From: Corynebacterium maris DSM 45190
Lineage (GTDB): Bacteria > Actinomycetota > Actinomycetes > Mycobacteriales > Mycobacteriaceae
DNA: 64,000 nt
Assembly: GCF_000442645.1 (NCBI RefSeq)
Contig: NC_021915.1
Span: 620,001-684,000, forward strand
Direction of reading: 5' to 3'
Positions 32,913-40,938 of this stretch are shown here, in pieces (position 1 is the first letter of the stretch; each line of letters begins with the position of its first letter). The position numbers and the translations under genes are program-made. The notes under the pieces were generated by a model. The model was not told the DNA's origin. It was given only the letters and a program-made list of their open reading frames with translations, and did not search any database.

Positions 32913-33812
32913 ATGAGTATCACCATTGCCAGCGTCAACGTCAACGGAATCCGCGCCGCCACCAAGATCCGCCACGAGGACAACCCGGGCATGCACGCCT
33001 GGCTGCGGCAGACCCCCGCCGAAGTGGTTCTGCTGCAGGAGGTCCGCGCCACGGTCGATGAGTCGATCAAGGCGCTGCAGCCCGCCCTCGACGCCGGCTG
33101 GCACTACGTCGGCGCCCCGGCGGCGGCGAAGGGGCGCGCGGGGGTGGGGATCCTCTCCCGCGCACCGCTGGACGACGTCACCGTCGGCTTCGGCTCCTTC
33201 CTGGACTCCGGCCGCTGGCTCGAGGGCACCTACCAAGGCGTCCGCGTGGCCTCCCTGTACCTGCCCTCCGGGGCGGTGGACTCCGAAAAGCTCGACGAAA
33301 AGTACGTCTTCCTGGATGAGTTCTCGGGCGTGCTCGACGAGCTGGCCGACACCCACGACAAGATGGTCGTCGGCGGCGACTGGAACATCTGCCACCGCGA
33401 ACAGGACCTGAAGAACTCCAAGCCGAACCGTAAAAAGTCCGGCCACCTGCCCGACGAGCGTGCCTGGATGGACTCCGTCTTCGGCTCCTTCCCGGACGCC
33501 GAAGTCCAGGAGAAACCGGGGCTCGGCGAGTTCTTCGGCGTCGTCGACTACGAGCCCCGCCCGATCCGCGGCGCGGCCCAAGACCCGAAGTGGTTCGACG
33601 TCGCACGTCGCCTGCACCCGGAGGACGCCGCCTACACCTGGTGGACCTACCGCGGGCAGGCGTTCAACAACAACGCGGGCTGGCGCATCGATTACCAGGC
33701 GGCCACCAGGTCTATGCTCGATGCAGCGACCCGCACCTGGGTCGACCGTGCCGCCACCGTCGAAGAGCGCTGGTCAGATCACTCTCCGATGCTGGTCGAA
33801 TACGACATCTAA
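32913..33812 (+). CDS. xthA: Exodeoxyribonuclease III / AP endonuclease
   Basis: A 299-residue member of the ExoIII/EEP family, cutting DNA at abasic sites in base-excision repair. Motifs are SVNVNGIRAA at the start, the metal-binding Glu in VVLLQEVRA, GGDWNICHRE, the RIDYQ block and the catalytic SDHSPMLVEY at the end. A TACCAT -10 box ends eight bases before the ATG and there is no Shine-Dalgarno, so it may be leaderless. It is followed after 18 bases by the TRIC-like gene. Confidence 0.94.
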   Translation: MSITIASVNVNGIRAATKIRHEDNPGMHAWLRQTPAEVVLLQEVRATVDESIKALQPALDAGWHYVGAPAAAKGRAGVGILSRAPLDDVTVGFGSFLDSGRWLEGTYQGVRVASLYLPSGAVDSEKLDEKYVFLDEFSGVLDELADTHDKMVVGGDWNICHREQDLKNSKPNRKKSGHLPDERAWMDSVFGSFPDAEVQEKPGLGEFFGVVDYEPRPIRGAAQDPKWFDVARRLHPEDAAYTWWTYRGQAFNNNAGWRIDYQAATRSMLDAATRTWVDRAATVEERWSDHSPMLVEYDI

Positions 33813-33830
33813 CTGCCAAGGAGAGCCGTC

Positions 33831-34658
33831 GTGGACACTCAAACTCTGCTTCTGACGCTCTGGATCGTCGGTATCAGCGCTGAAGCCGTCACCGCCGCCA
33901 TGTCGGCGGGTCGGCAGAAGTTCGACTGGTTCGGCGTCTCCGCCATGGCCGCGCTGACCTCGCTCGGCGGCGGCACCATCCGCGACATTCTGATCGACAA
34001 CTACCCGCTGATCTGGGTGGCGAATCCGCAGTACCTGCTCATCGTCATCGGCGTGGCGTTGGTGACCACCCAGTTGTCGGTGCTGGCCCGTTACTTCAAC
34101 CGGGTCTTCCTCTATGGCGACGCCATCGGCCTGGCCGCGTTTTCCGTGCTGGGCACCCAGATCGCCCTGGAGCTCGGCCATGGCGTGGTCATCGCGGCCA
34201 TGGCGGCGGTGGTCACCGGCGTGGCCGGCGGCGTCATGCGCGACATCATGAGCGACCGCGTCCCGCTGGTGTTCACCCAGGATCTCTACGCCTCTATCGC
34301 GGTGCTCACGGCGGCGGTGTACATCGTCCTGTCGTGGGCGGGGGTACCCGAGAACTGGGTCATCATCATCGCCCTGCTGACGGGATTCATCACCCGGGCG
34401 GCCACGATGGATTCCAAGCGCGGCCTGCCGGTCTTCGACTACGACGACAGCGGGCCGGACCCGCGCATCCAGCTGTCGTCCCAGTTCCTCCGCAGGTCGA
34501 TGAAGGCCGCCCGCCGTCGCGCCCGCCGTTTCCGGAAGGATGCGACGCGGTACTCGCTGCTGAACCGGAGCGAGAAGAAAAAGGACAAAGGCGACGACAA
34601 GGGCGACGACGGCGGGGAAGATCGGGAGCAGAAATGGCCCCCGCAAGATGCCGACTGA
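33831..34658 (+). CDS. TRIC cation channel/UPF0126 family membrane protein
   Basis: A 275-residue protein with seven hydrophobic helices in two repeats. Each repeat carries the glycine kink and acidic end typical of the family: LTSLGGGTIRD (about 43-53) and VVTGVAGGVMRD (about 125-137). Prokaryotic TRIC channels conduct K+. The C-terminal 45 residues are highly charged (KKKDKGDDKGDDGGED) and cytosolic, an addition beyond the core. The start is GTG with AAGGAG upstream, close behind xthA, so the two may be co-transcribed. Confidence 0.9.
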   Translation: MDTQTLLLTLWIVGISAEAVTAAMSAGRQKFDWFGVSAMAALTSLGGGTIRDILIDNYPLIWVANPQYLLIVIGVALVTTQLSVLARYFNRVFLYGDAIGLAAFSVLGTQIALELGHGVVIAAMAAVVTGVAGGVMRDIMSDRVPLVFTQDLYASIAVLTAAVYIVLSWAGVPENWVIIIALLTGFITRAATMDSKRGLPVFDYDDSGPDPRIQLSSQFLRRSMKAARRRARRFRKDATRYSLLNRSEKKKDKGDDKGDDGGEDREQKWPPQDAD

Positions 34659-34722
34659 CTCAGCTTCCTGTTAACCTGTGCTCAATTACCGGACAGCATC
34701 AACAAAAGGTGGACCAAGCATC

Positions 34723-34911
34723 ATGCGTGCACTCATCTACTTCATCCTCGGCGCCCTCGTCACCGCCGGCGGCATCTTCTGGATCATCACGGCCGGGCAC
34801 ACGCCCGCGGCGATCGTGGCTGGCCTGGTCACCGCTCTCGGCGCCTCCCTGCTGGTGACGGCGTTCGCTGTCTTCACCGACATCACGAGCCCGACGAGCA
34901 CCAAGATCTAG
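34723..34911 (+). CDS. Small two-helix membrane protein
   Basis: A 62-residue protein of two hydrophobic helices (LIYFILGALVTAGGIFWII and AAIVAGLVTALGASLLVTAFAVF) with a short polar tail. ATG 34723 is preceded by AAAGGTGGA. A strong terminator follows directly. No family assigned; the reading is supported by codon pattern, ribosome site and terminator. Confidence 0.72.
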   Translation: MRALIYFILGALVTAGGIFWIITAGHTPAAIVAGLVTALGASLLVTAFAVFTDITSPTSTKI

Positions 34912-35241
34912 CTTATCGACGCCACACTGCCGGGCCGGGAGGTTTCTCCCGGCCCGGCAGTGCTTTCTGGGTCGATCAGGCGGGTCAGTTCGGCGTCGGG
35001 TGCTCCGCACTTGTTCGCGAGCGCCGGGCAGGACGAACATGCCCAGGCCGCGGCGTTTTTCCAGCAGGCCCTCGTCGAACAGCATGGTGAGGGCCTTCGC
35101 GCTGGTGGTGGGGTTGACGGAGTGGAAGGCGGACAGTTCGTTGGTCGAGGGGGCGCGGTCGCCTTCGGCGAGTGAGCCGTCGCCGATCTGGTCACGGATT
35201 CCCGCGGCGAGCTGTTGGTAGAGGGGTCTGGGGTCAGGCAT
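34908..35241 (-). pseudogene. GntR (YtrA-type) regulator, C-terminally damaged
   Basis: Residues 1-78 from ATG 35241 are an intact GntR winged helix: PRPLYQQLAAGIRDQI, GDRAPSTNELSAFHSVNPTT and EKRRGLGMFVLPGAREQVR. After that the frame loses similarity and would run antisense through the terminator and the small membrane gene to 34699. The YtrA-like last helix is instead readable in the next frame (DAELTRLIDPE, about 34975-35005). About 25 residues that normally precede it are missing. This points to an internal deletion with frameshift. The ribosome site (AAGGAG) and a palindromic operator upstream are intact, so a truncated DNA-binding product may still be made. Confidence 0.65.
34925..34962. 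terminator. Strong terminator between the small membrane gene and the damaged gntR
   Basis: A perfect 16-bp stem (34925-34940 with 34947-34962) and a 6-nt loop are followed by CTTTCT on the plus strand. Confidence 0.8.
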
Positions 35242-35273
35242 CGGCGGCTCCTTCAGGTTTATGGGTTAACCAC

Positions 35274-35293
35274 CTATGTGGGTAACCACATAG
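35274..35293. promoter_or_regulatory. Palindromic operator upstream of the GntR gene
   Basis: Perfect 8-bp arms CTATGTGG and CCACATAG are separated by GTAA, 33 bases before the gntR start. A second palindrome GGTTAACC adjoins it. This is typical of an autoregulatory GntR/YtrA site. Confidence 0.65.
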
Positions 35294-35326
35294 CCTCGTC
35301 GTCGCGTCGTCAACGGTGCGCCTGAC

Positions 35327-35332
35327 TAGACT
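35327..35332 (+). promoter_or_regulatory. -10 box of trpS, near-leaderless
   Basis: TAGACT ends eight bases before the trpS ATG and there is no Shine-Dalgarno sequence. Confidence 0.45.
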
Positions 35333-35340
35333 GACTTCTC

Positions 35341-36360
35341 ATGAGCGAGCAGAAACAACGAGTACTCTCCGGCATCCAGCCGACGGCAGATTCCTACCAC
35401 CTGGGCAACTATCTCGGCGCCATCAAGCAGTGGATCGACCTGCAGAACGACTACGAGGCGTTCTACTTCATCCCCGACCTGCATGCGATCACCGTGGACC
35501 AGGACCCGAAAGAGCTGCGTGAGCGCACCATCGCCGGTGTGGCGCAGCTGATCGCCCTGGGCATCGACTCCGAGAAGTCGACCCTGTTCGTCCAGTCGCA
35601 CGTCCCACAGCACGCGGAGTTGACCTGGGTGTTGAATTGCCTGACCGGCTTCGGCGAGGCCGGGCGCATGACCCAGTTCAAAGACAAGTCCGCCCGGCAC
35701 GGTCAAGACCGCACCAGCGTCGGCCTGTTCACCTACCCCGTCCTCATGGCCGCCGACATCCTGCTCTACCGCCCGCAACTGGTGCCCGTCGGCGAGGATC
35801 AGCGCCAGCACCTGGAGCTGACCCGCACCTTGGCCGAGCGCTTCAATTCCCGCTACGGCGAGACCTTCGTCGTCCCGGAAGGCTTCATCCCGCAGGGCGC
35901 CGCCAAGATCCAGGACCTGCAGAACCCGACCGCCAAGATGAGCAAGTCCGGCGAGAACCCCAAGGGCCTGATCAACCTGCTGGACGCGCCGAAGACCTCC
36001 GCCAAGCGCATCAAATCCGCCGTCACCGACAACGACGGCGTCATCGCCTACGACCGGGAGAACAAGCCCGGCGTGTCCAACCTGCTGGCCATCCAGTCCG
36101 CGCTGACGAACAAGAACATCGACGACCTCGTCGCCGGCTATGAGGGCCAGGGCTACGGCGCCTTAAAGACCGACACCGCCGACGCCCTAGAGGCCTTCAC
36201 CACCCCGCTGAAGGCACGTTACGACGAGCTCATGGACGACCGCGCCCAGCTGGAGAACATCCTGGCCACGGGCGCGGAGCGGGCCGCTGAGATTGCCGAG
36301 CCCGTGCTTCAGGACGTCTACGAGAAGGTGGGCTTCCTGCTGCCCCGCCGCGCGCGCTGA
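35341..36360 (+). CDS. trpS: Tryptophanyl-tRNA synthetase
   Basis: A 339-residue class I synthetase charging tRNA-Trp. The HIGH-equivalent region is PTADSYHLGNYLG (14-26) and the KMSKS signature is exactly KMSKS at 199-203. DLHAITV and VGEDQRQHLELTR are other family blocks. Length is normal. It is monocistronic or followed by the YihY gene after 78 bases. Confidence 0.97.
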   Translation: MSEQKQRVLSGIQPTADSYHLGNYLGAIKQWIDLQNDYEAFYFIPDLHAITVDQDPKELRERTIAGVAQLIALGIDSEKSTLFVQSHVPQHAELTWVLNCLTGFGEAGRMTQFKDKSARHGQDRTSVGLFTYPVLMAADILLYRPQLVPVGEDQRQHLELTRTLAERFNSRYGETFVVPEGFIPQGAAKIQDLQNPTAKMSKSGENPKGLINLLDAPKTSAKRIKSAVTDNDGVIAYDRENKPGVSNLLAIQSALTNKNIDDLVAGYEGQGYGALKTDTADALEAFTTPLKARYDELMDDRAQLENILATGAERAAEIAEPVLQDVYEKVGFLLPRRAR

Positions 36361-36438
36361 ACACGGGGGTTTCCTGCGCCCGGGGCCGAAATTGTCTAAC
36401 TTGGGCGTAGCTGTGTTCCCGATGGGAGAGAGGACCTG

Positions 36439-37518
36439 ATGGCTACAAAAACCCAGCCGGATGACAAAAAGACCGACGACCACGGCATCGAACGTGCGCG
36501 TGAGGACGACCCCGGCGTCGTCGACAAAGTCCGGGACAAGGCCCCGGTCGTCGACCACGCCATGCGCATGCAGAACCGCTTCGCCTCCGAGGGCGGCAAC
36601 CAGTTCTCGGCGGGCATCACGTATTTCTCCGTGCTGGCGCTGTTTCCTCTCGCCATGCTGGTCTTCGCCACGCTGGCGACGATCCTGGCCAATCGGCCGG
36701 ACCTGCTGACCCAGGTGCAGGACCAGATCTCCGGCGGGATGCCCGGCGAGATCGGCAATTTGGTCAACACCATCATCGACCAGGCCATCGCCCAGCGCGG
36801 CGCCGTCTTCGGCGTCGGCGCCCTCACCGCGCTGTGGTCGGGGCTGGGGTGGATGACCAACCTGCGCGCGGGCGTGTCCGCGATGTGGAAGATGGACCCC
36901 AATGAGGGCGGCAACTTTGTGGTCAAGAAGCTGCGCGACCTCGTCGCCCTCATCGGCCTGCTCCTCGCGTTGATCCTCGCCTTCGGCGTGACCGCCATCG
37001 GCAGCTCGGGCCTGACCCGCGACGTCCTGGAATGGCTGGGCGTCGACGGCTTCCCCGGCATGGGCTTCGTGATCTTCCTGGCCGGTTTGATCATCGGCGT
37101 GCTGGCCAACTTCCTGGTCATGCTGTGGATCGTGTTCATGTTGCCGCGCACGAAGGTGCCGCGCCGCTCGGGTATCCAGGCCGCGGTCATAGGCGCGGTC
37201 GTCTTCGAGGCGATCAAGCAGCTGTCCACCGTCATCTTTTCCTCGGCGCTGAACAACCCGGCCGGCGCGATCTTCGGGCCGGTCATCGGCCTGATGATCG
37301 CCCTGTACTTGATCTGGCGCGTGGTGATGTACGTCGTCGCCTGGTCCGCCACCACCGAAGAATCCCTCGAGGTCACCCCGTCGAAGGCCCCGGACCCGGC
37401 CATCATCCGCGTGCGCCACGAAGTCCGCGAAGGCCCCAAGGGCAGCTCGGCGCTGGGCGCCGGCGCGGCCTTGGGCGCTCTGGGCGCCGGGCTGTTCGCC
37501 TGGCTGCGCCGCAAATAA
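36439..37518 (+). CDS. YihY/BrkB family inner-membrane protein
   Basis: A 359-residue protein with an acidic soluble N-terminus (about 1-55) and six hydrophobic helices from FSAGITYFSVLALFPLAMLVFA onward, including RAGVSAMWKMDPNEGGNFVVKKLRDL between helices. The C-terminus is Gly/Ala-rich and may insert in the membrane. The family (formerly annotated as RNase BN by mistake) has no proven activity; YhjD-type members are candidates for lipid or envelope-component transport. ATG has GGGAGAGAGGA upstream. It ends one base before the convergent carboxypeptidase stop. Confidence 0.9.
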   Translation: MATKTQPDDKKTDDHGIERAREDDPGVVDKVRDKAPVVDHAMRMQNRFASEGGNQFSAGITYFSVLALFPLAMLVFATLATILANRPDLLTQVQDQISGGMPGEIGNLVNTIIDQAIAQRGAVFGVGALTALWSGLGWMTNLRAGVSAMWKMDPNEGGNFVVKKLRDLVALIGLLLALILAFGVTAIGSSGLTRDVLEWLGVDGFPGMGFVIFLAGLIIGVLANFLVMLWIVFMLPRTKVPRRSGIQAAVIGAVVFEAIKQLSTVIFSSALNNPAGAIFGPVIGLMIALYLIWRVVMYVVAWSATTEESLEVTPSKAPDPAIIRVRHEVREGPKGSSALGAGAALGALGAGLFAWLRRK

Positions 37519-37519
37519 G

Positions 37520-38692
37520 TCAGCGCCGCCGCAGGAGCAACAACGCCCCGGCCGCCGCGAGAACCGCCGCGGCAAGTAACGCGATCGCGGCGGCGCTCAC
37601 TCCCTGGCCGCGCTCCGTGGACGTCGGGTCCGCGGGCGCGGCCAGTCCCGTGTCCGGGGTGGGCGTGGCGGAGGGCGTTGCCACGGGGACGAGCTGCCCG
37701 ACGCCGCCGCCCGGCGCGAGGTCGTAGGCGGCGTGCAGCAGCCGTTGCGCCTGTTCCCACGGACGTCCGGCGTCGAGGGTGGTGTCCAGCACCACGGCCA
37801 GCAACCGACGGCCGTCTCTGTCCATGGCGCCGACGAAGGTATGGTTCGCGTCGTCGGTGAAGCCGGTTTTACCGCCGACGCCGTCCGGGTCGTTGAGCAG
37901 CAGCCCGTTGTCGTTCCAGAGTTCGTATCCTTCGACCTCGCCGTAGCCGGGGAAGTCGATGAAGTCGGTGCCCGCGATCCGCGCGAAGACCGGGTCGGAG
38001 AAGGCGGCGCGGTACATCAGCCCGAGGTCGTGGGCGGAGGTGGACATGCCCGCCTTGTCCAGGCCGGAGTAGCTGGCGGCGACGGTGTCGACGGTGCCCA
38101 GGGAGTGGGCGTAGTCGTTGATTTTTCTCAGCGTGGCCTCGTCCCCGCCCAGTTCTTGGGCCAGGGCGTGGGCGGCGTCGTTGCCGCTGCCGAGCAGTAC
38201 CCCGTGCAGCAGTTCTTCGACGGTGTAGTGGCCGCCGGCGCCGAGCCCGACGGAGGATCCCTCCTGGGCCGCGGTTTCTTCACTGACGACGTGGACCTTG
38301 TCCAGCGGCAGTTCCTGGACGGCGACCATGGCCAGCAGCACCTTGATGATCGACGCCGGGCGGTACCGGCCGTGCGGGTCCTTCTGCGCGATGATCTCGC
38401 CGCTGTCGACGTCGGCCACGATCCAGGCGCTGGCGGCCAGCTCTTCGGGAACGGCGTAACCGTCGGCGGCGCTGACGCCGCATCCGCCTTCCACCGCGAT
38501 GGGCAGGGGCGCAGGAGCGTGCTGCCCCGGGGCGAGCGTCTCGGAGGTGCTGACCGGTTCCGCGGGCGCCAGGGCATGCGGGCAGTGGTCGGTGACCGGG
38601 GCGCTCTCTCGGGCGGTGGGGGTCAGTTCCGGCGTGGGAAGCGGTGCGACGGCCAGCAGGAACGTGGCGCCGAGGGCGGCGAGGGTGTGCAT
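37520..38692 (-). CDS. D-alanyl-D-alanine carboxypeptidase (DacC/PBP5-like)
   Basis: A 390-residue secreted, membrane-tethered penicillin-binding protein trimming peptidoglycan pentapeptides. An N-terminal signal peptide is followed by the peptidase S11 domain with S114-IIK117 (RPASIIKVLL), SGN at 169-171 and KTG at 275-277. After a Pro/Thr linker, a C-terminal membrane helix (AAAIALLAAAVLAAAGALLLL) and RRR end the protein, so the catalytic domain faces the cell wall. It is divergent from the adenosine-deaminase-like gene. Confidence 0.94.
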   Translation of the reverse strand: MHTLAALGATFLLAVAPLPTPELTPTARESAPVTDHCPHALAPAEPVSTSETLAPGQHAPAPLPIAVEGGCGVSAADGYAVPEELAASAWIVADVDSGEIIAQKDPHGRYRPASIIKVLLAMVAVQELPLDKVHVVSEETAAQEGSSVGLGAGGHYTVEELLHGVLLGSGNDAAHALAQELGGDEATLRKINDYAHSLGTVDTVAASYSGLDKAGMSTSAHDLGLMYRAAFSDPVFARIAGTDFIDFPGYGEVEGYELWNDNGLLLNDPDGVGGKTGFTDDANHTFVGAMDRDGRRLLAVVLDTTLDAGRPWEQAQRLLHAAYDLAPGGGVGQLVPVATPSATPTPDTGLAAPADPTSTERGQGVSAAAIALLAAAVLAAAGALLLLRRR

Positions 38693-38715
38693 GATCAGAT
38701 CATCTTAATTCCCGT

Positions 38716-38721
38716 TACGAT
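38716..38721 (+). promoter_or_regulatory. -10 box of the deaminase-like gene, leaderless type
   Basis: TACGAT lies six bases before the ATG at 38728 with no Shine-Dalgarno sequence. Confidence 0.4.
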
Positions 38722-38727
38722 GGGGCC

Positions 38728-39672
38728 ATGCATGACGCACCTCAGATCAGTCCCGAACACAAGCACGTCGACCGCGAGACCGTGGCCCAGCTGCCCAAGG
38801 CCCTGCTGCACGACCACCTCGACGTGAGCGGGGCGGTGACGGCCGCGGACGTCACCGCCGCCGCGGCCCGGGCGGCGGGTGAGCTCGCCGCCGACAACGT
38901 GGTCTACGCGGAGCTGCGGGTCCGCCCCGTCGCCGGCGAGATGGGCGCGGCGGAGGTGCTCGACGCGGTGGCCGCGGGCTTCGACGAGCAGATCGTCGTC
39001 GACGCCCGCATCATCGTCACCGCGCACCGTGACGCCGACCCGGTGGCGCAGTGGGCGCAGGTGTGCGTGGATAAACTCGGCGGCCGGGTCGTCGGTTTCG
39101 ACCTCGCCGGACCGGAAGAAGAATCCCTCGCCCCGCACGCCGAGGCGCTGCGGCTGCTGCGTGAGAATTACGTGCCCGTCACCGTGCACGCGGGCGCGAC
39201 GGAAGGCATGGACCGCATTAAGGAGGCCGTGGATCATGGCGCGGTGCGCCTGGGCCACGGCGCGCGGATCTTCGACGACTTCGAGGTCTCCCTCGAGGGC
39301 ATCGGCACTGGCGCGGTCTCCACGTGGGTGCGCGACCGCGGCCTGGTCCTGGAACTGTGCCCCACCCAGGAGGTGCGGGCGGGCGTGGTCGACGACCTCG
39401 CCGATCACCCGCTGACCCTGCTGCAGCAGATGGGATTTACCTGCACCGTCAACGTGGGCGAGAGGTCGGTGACCAGCCTGACCGATGAGCTCATGCGGCT
39501 GGTCGAGACCTTCGACTACGGATTCGACGAACTTTTCGACGTCACCGTCAAGGCCGTCAACGGCGCCTTCTGCGGCAAGGAACGCCGCGAGGAAATCCTG
39601 GCGACGCGCATCCTGCCCGCCTACGAGGAACTGGCGGGCGACTTCAACGAGGACGTCGAATTCGGGTTGTAA
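38728..39672 (+). CDS. Adenosine deaminase-like protein with degenerate active site
   Basis: A 314-residue amidohydrolase-fold protein aligned to adenosine/adenine deaminases. H28 and H30 (LLHDHLDVS), H154 (VTVHAGA) and H177 (RLGHGARI) match the zinc and catalytic histidines. The catalytic Glu of the HAGE motif is replaced (HAGA, A157). The zinc-binding Asp-Asp of NTDDP is replaced by NVGERS (242-247). Deamination by the known mechanism is therefore doubtful. Yet the frame is intact and the rest of the domain well kept, suggesting a retained non-classical or binding role. It is followed after 6 bp by a convergent gene. Confidence 0.82.
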   Translation: MHDAPQISPEHKHVDRETVAQLPKALLHDHLDVSGAVTAADVTAAAARAAGELAADNVVYAELRVRPVAGEMGAAEVLDAVAAGFDEQIVVDARIIVTAHRDADPVAQWAQVCVDKLGGRVVGFDLAGPEEESLAPHAEALRLLRENYVPVTVHAGATEGMDRIKEAVDHGAVRLGHGARIFDDFEVSLEGIGTGAVSTWVRDRGLVLELCPTQEVRAGVVDDLADHPLTLLQQMGFTCTVNVGERSVTSLTDELMRLVETFDYGFDELFDVTVKAVNGAFCGKERREEILATRILPAYEELAGDFNEDVEFGL

Positions 39673-39678
39673 CCGCCG

Positions 39679-40923
39679 CTAGAACTTGGAGAAACGCTTG
39701 ATGAGCATGTCCTCCAGCGCCTTCCATCCCTCCGCCTTGTCGGTGTAGGGGCGTGACGGCACATACCCGGAGGACTCGGTCGAGCCCAGCATGTAGGACA
39801 GGTAGTCCTGGAAGCGCGGGTTGGCCAGCAAGTAGGAGTTCAAGGAGTCGTCGGCGGCCCAGTCGGCGGCGTCCGCCATGAGCTCGTAGGCGCGGTTCAT
39901 CTGCTCCGTGTCGACGGACTCCGGGCCCTTCTCGATGTCCTCGGTCAGGCCCGTGAACGAGTACGAGTTGTCGCGGTGCACGGACACGATCAGCTCGCCG
40001 GCGGTGGCGGAGGTGACCAGGTCCTGCCAGGTGGCCAGCTCCGCGAGCTCGTGCTCGTCGTTGTCCAGCATCCAGCGCAGCAGCTGCTTGGTCGACGGGA
40101 AAGTGAAGATCTCCCCGTAGCGGCCCAGAAACACCGGCCGGGAACCGAGGTAGGTGCGCAACGTGTAGAGGCTCTTGCCCTGGATGGAGATCTTGACCGG
40201 GTCGATGCCGGCGGCCGCCCACGGGGAGCTGTCGTAGGGGTCGGCGGCCTGCTGCGCGGCCTCCCGGGCCCGGCGCGTCTCCTCGGCGGCTTCCTGTGCC
40301 GCGGCGACGGCGGCGTCGATGCGGGTCTGGGCGTCGGTGATCTGCGCGTCGTCGGCGTCGAAGTCGGCGGCGTCGAGGACACGCACGGCGCTATCGAGGG
40401 AGGCGACGACCTTGTTCCAGTTGCTCAGCACCACCCGCCCGACGCCGTTCCACTCGCTGGCGCCCTCGTCGCCGGCGAAGTGGTCGGAGCCGCGTTCGAC
40501 GTTGCGCAGGACGGAGTGGGAGGCGAAGAAGATGACGGCGTCTTCGGCGTCGGCGACGGTGGCCAGGGAGCTGGTGACCTCGAAGACGCCGGCCAGTTCG
40601 GAGACGTTGAGGTAGGAGGCGCGTTCGGCGAGCAGGGCGGGAGCGCCGACGATGTCGTATGCGTCGTCGTCGGCGGGGACCACGCGGTCGGCGGGGCGGG
40701 CGGCGAAGGCCTCCCACTCGGGGTGTCCGGTCAAATCGTGCGCGGCGCCGGAGTCGAGGAAGGTCAACAGCTCGGCGGGGGAGCGGAACAACAGGACGTG
40801 GGCGTCGTCGCCGAGGAACGCCTGCCACTCGGAGCCGTGCTCCTTCCAGGTCGGGGCCCAGAGGGTGTAGAAATCACCCTCGGTGAGGGAAAGCTGGACA
40901 GGGACGATCGCGCGGGTGCTCAT
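39679..40923 (-). CDS. Conserved hypothetical protein, acidic, with central coiled coil
   Basis: A 414-residue soluble protein not recognised by motif. The N-terminal half is globular (LTEGDFYTLWAPTWKEHGSEW at about 13-33). A helical Ala/Glu/Arg stretch at about 195-228 (RIDAAVAAAQEAAEETRRARE) looks like a coiled coil. The C-terminal half has a second globular block (SLYTLRTYLGSRPVFLGRYGEIFTF is its start) that partly echoes the first: both have a 'xLYTL/FYTL ... VFLG/VLLF' pattern, so an internal duplication is possible. No signal peptide. The start is ATG 40923. It shares a strand with the NlpC/P60 gene, 15 bases apart. Confidence 0.78.
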   Translation of the reverse strand: MSTRAIVPVQLSLTEGDFYTLWAPTWKEHGSEWQAFLGDDAHVLLFRSPAELLTFLDSGAAHDLTGHPEWEAFAARPADRVVPADDDAYDIVGAPALLAERASYLNVSELAGVFEVTSSLATVADAEDAVIFFASHSVLRNVERGSDHFAGDEGASEWNGVGRVVLSNWNKVVASLDSAVRVLDAADFDADDAQITDAQTRIDAAVAAAQEAAEETRRAREAAQQAADPYDSSPWAAAGIDPVKISIQGKSLYTLRTYLGSRPVFLGRYGEIFTFPSTKQLLRWMLDNDEHELAELATWQDLVTSATAGELIVSVHRDNSYSFTGLTEDIEKGPESVDTEQMNRAYELMADAADWAADDSLNSYLLANPRFQDYLSYMLGSTESSGYVPSRPYTDKAEGWKALEDMLIKRFSKF

Positions 40924-40938
40924 GCGCGAAAAGTTTAC

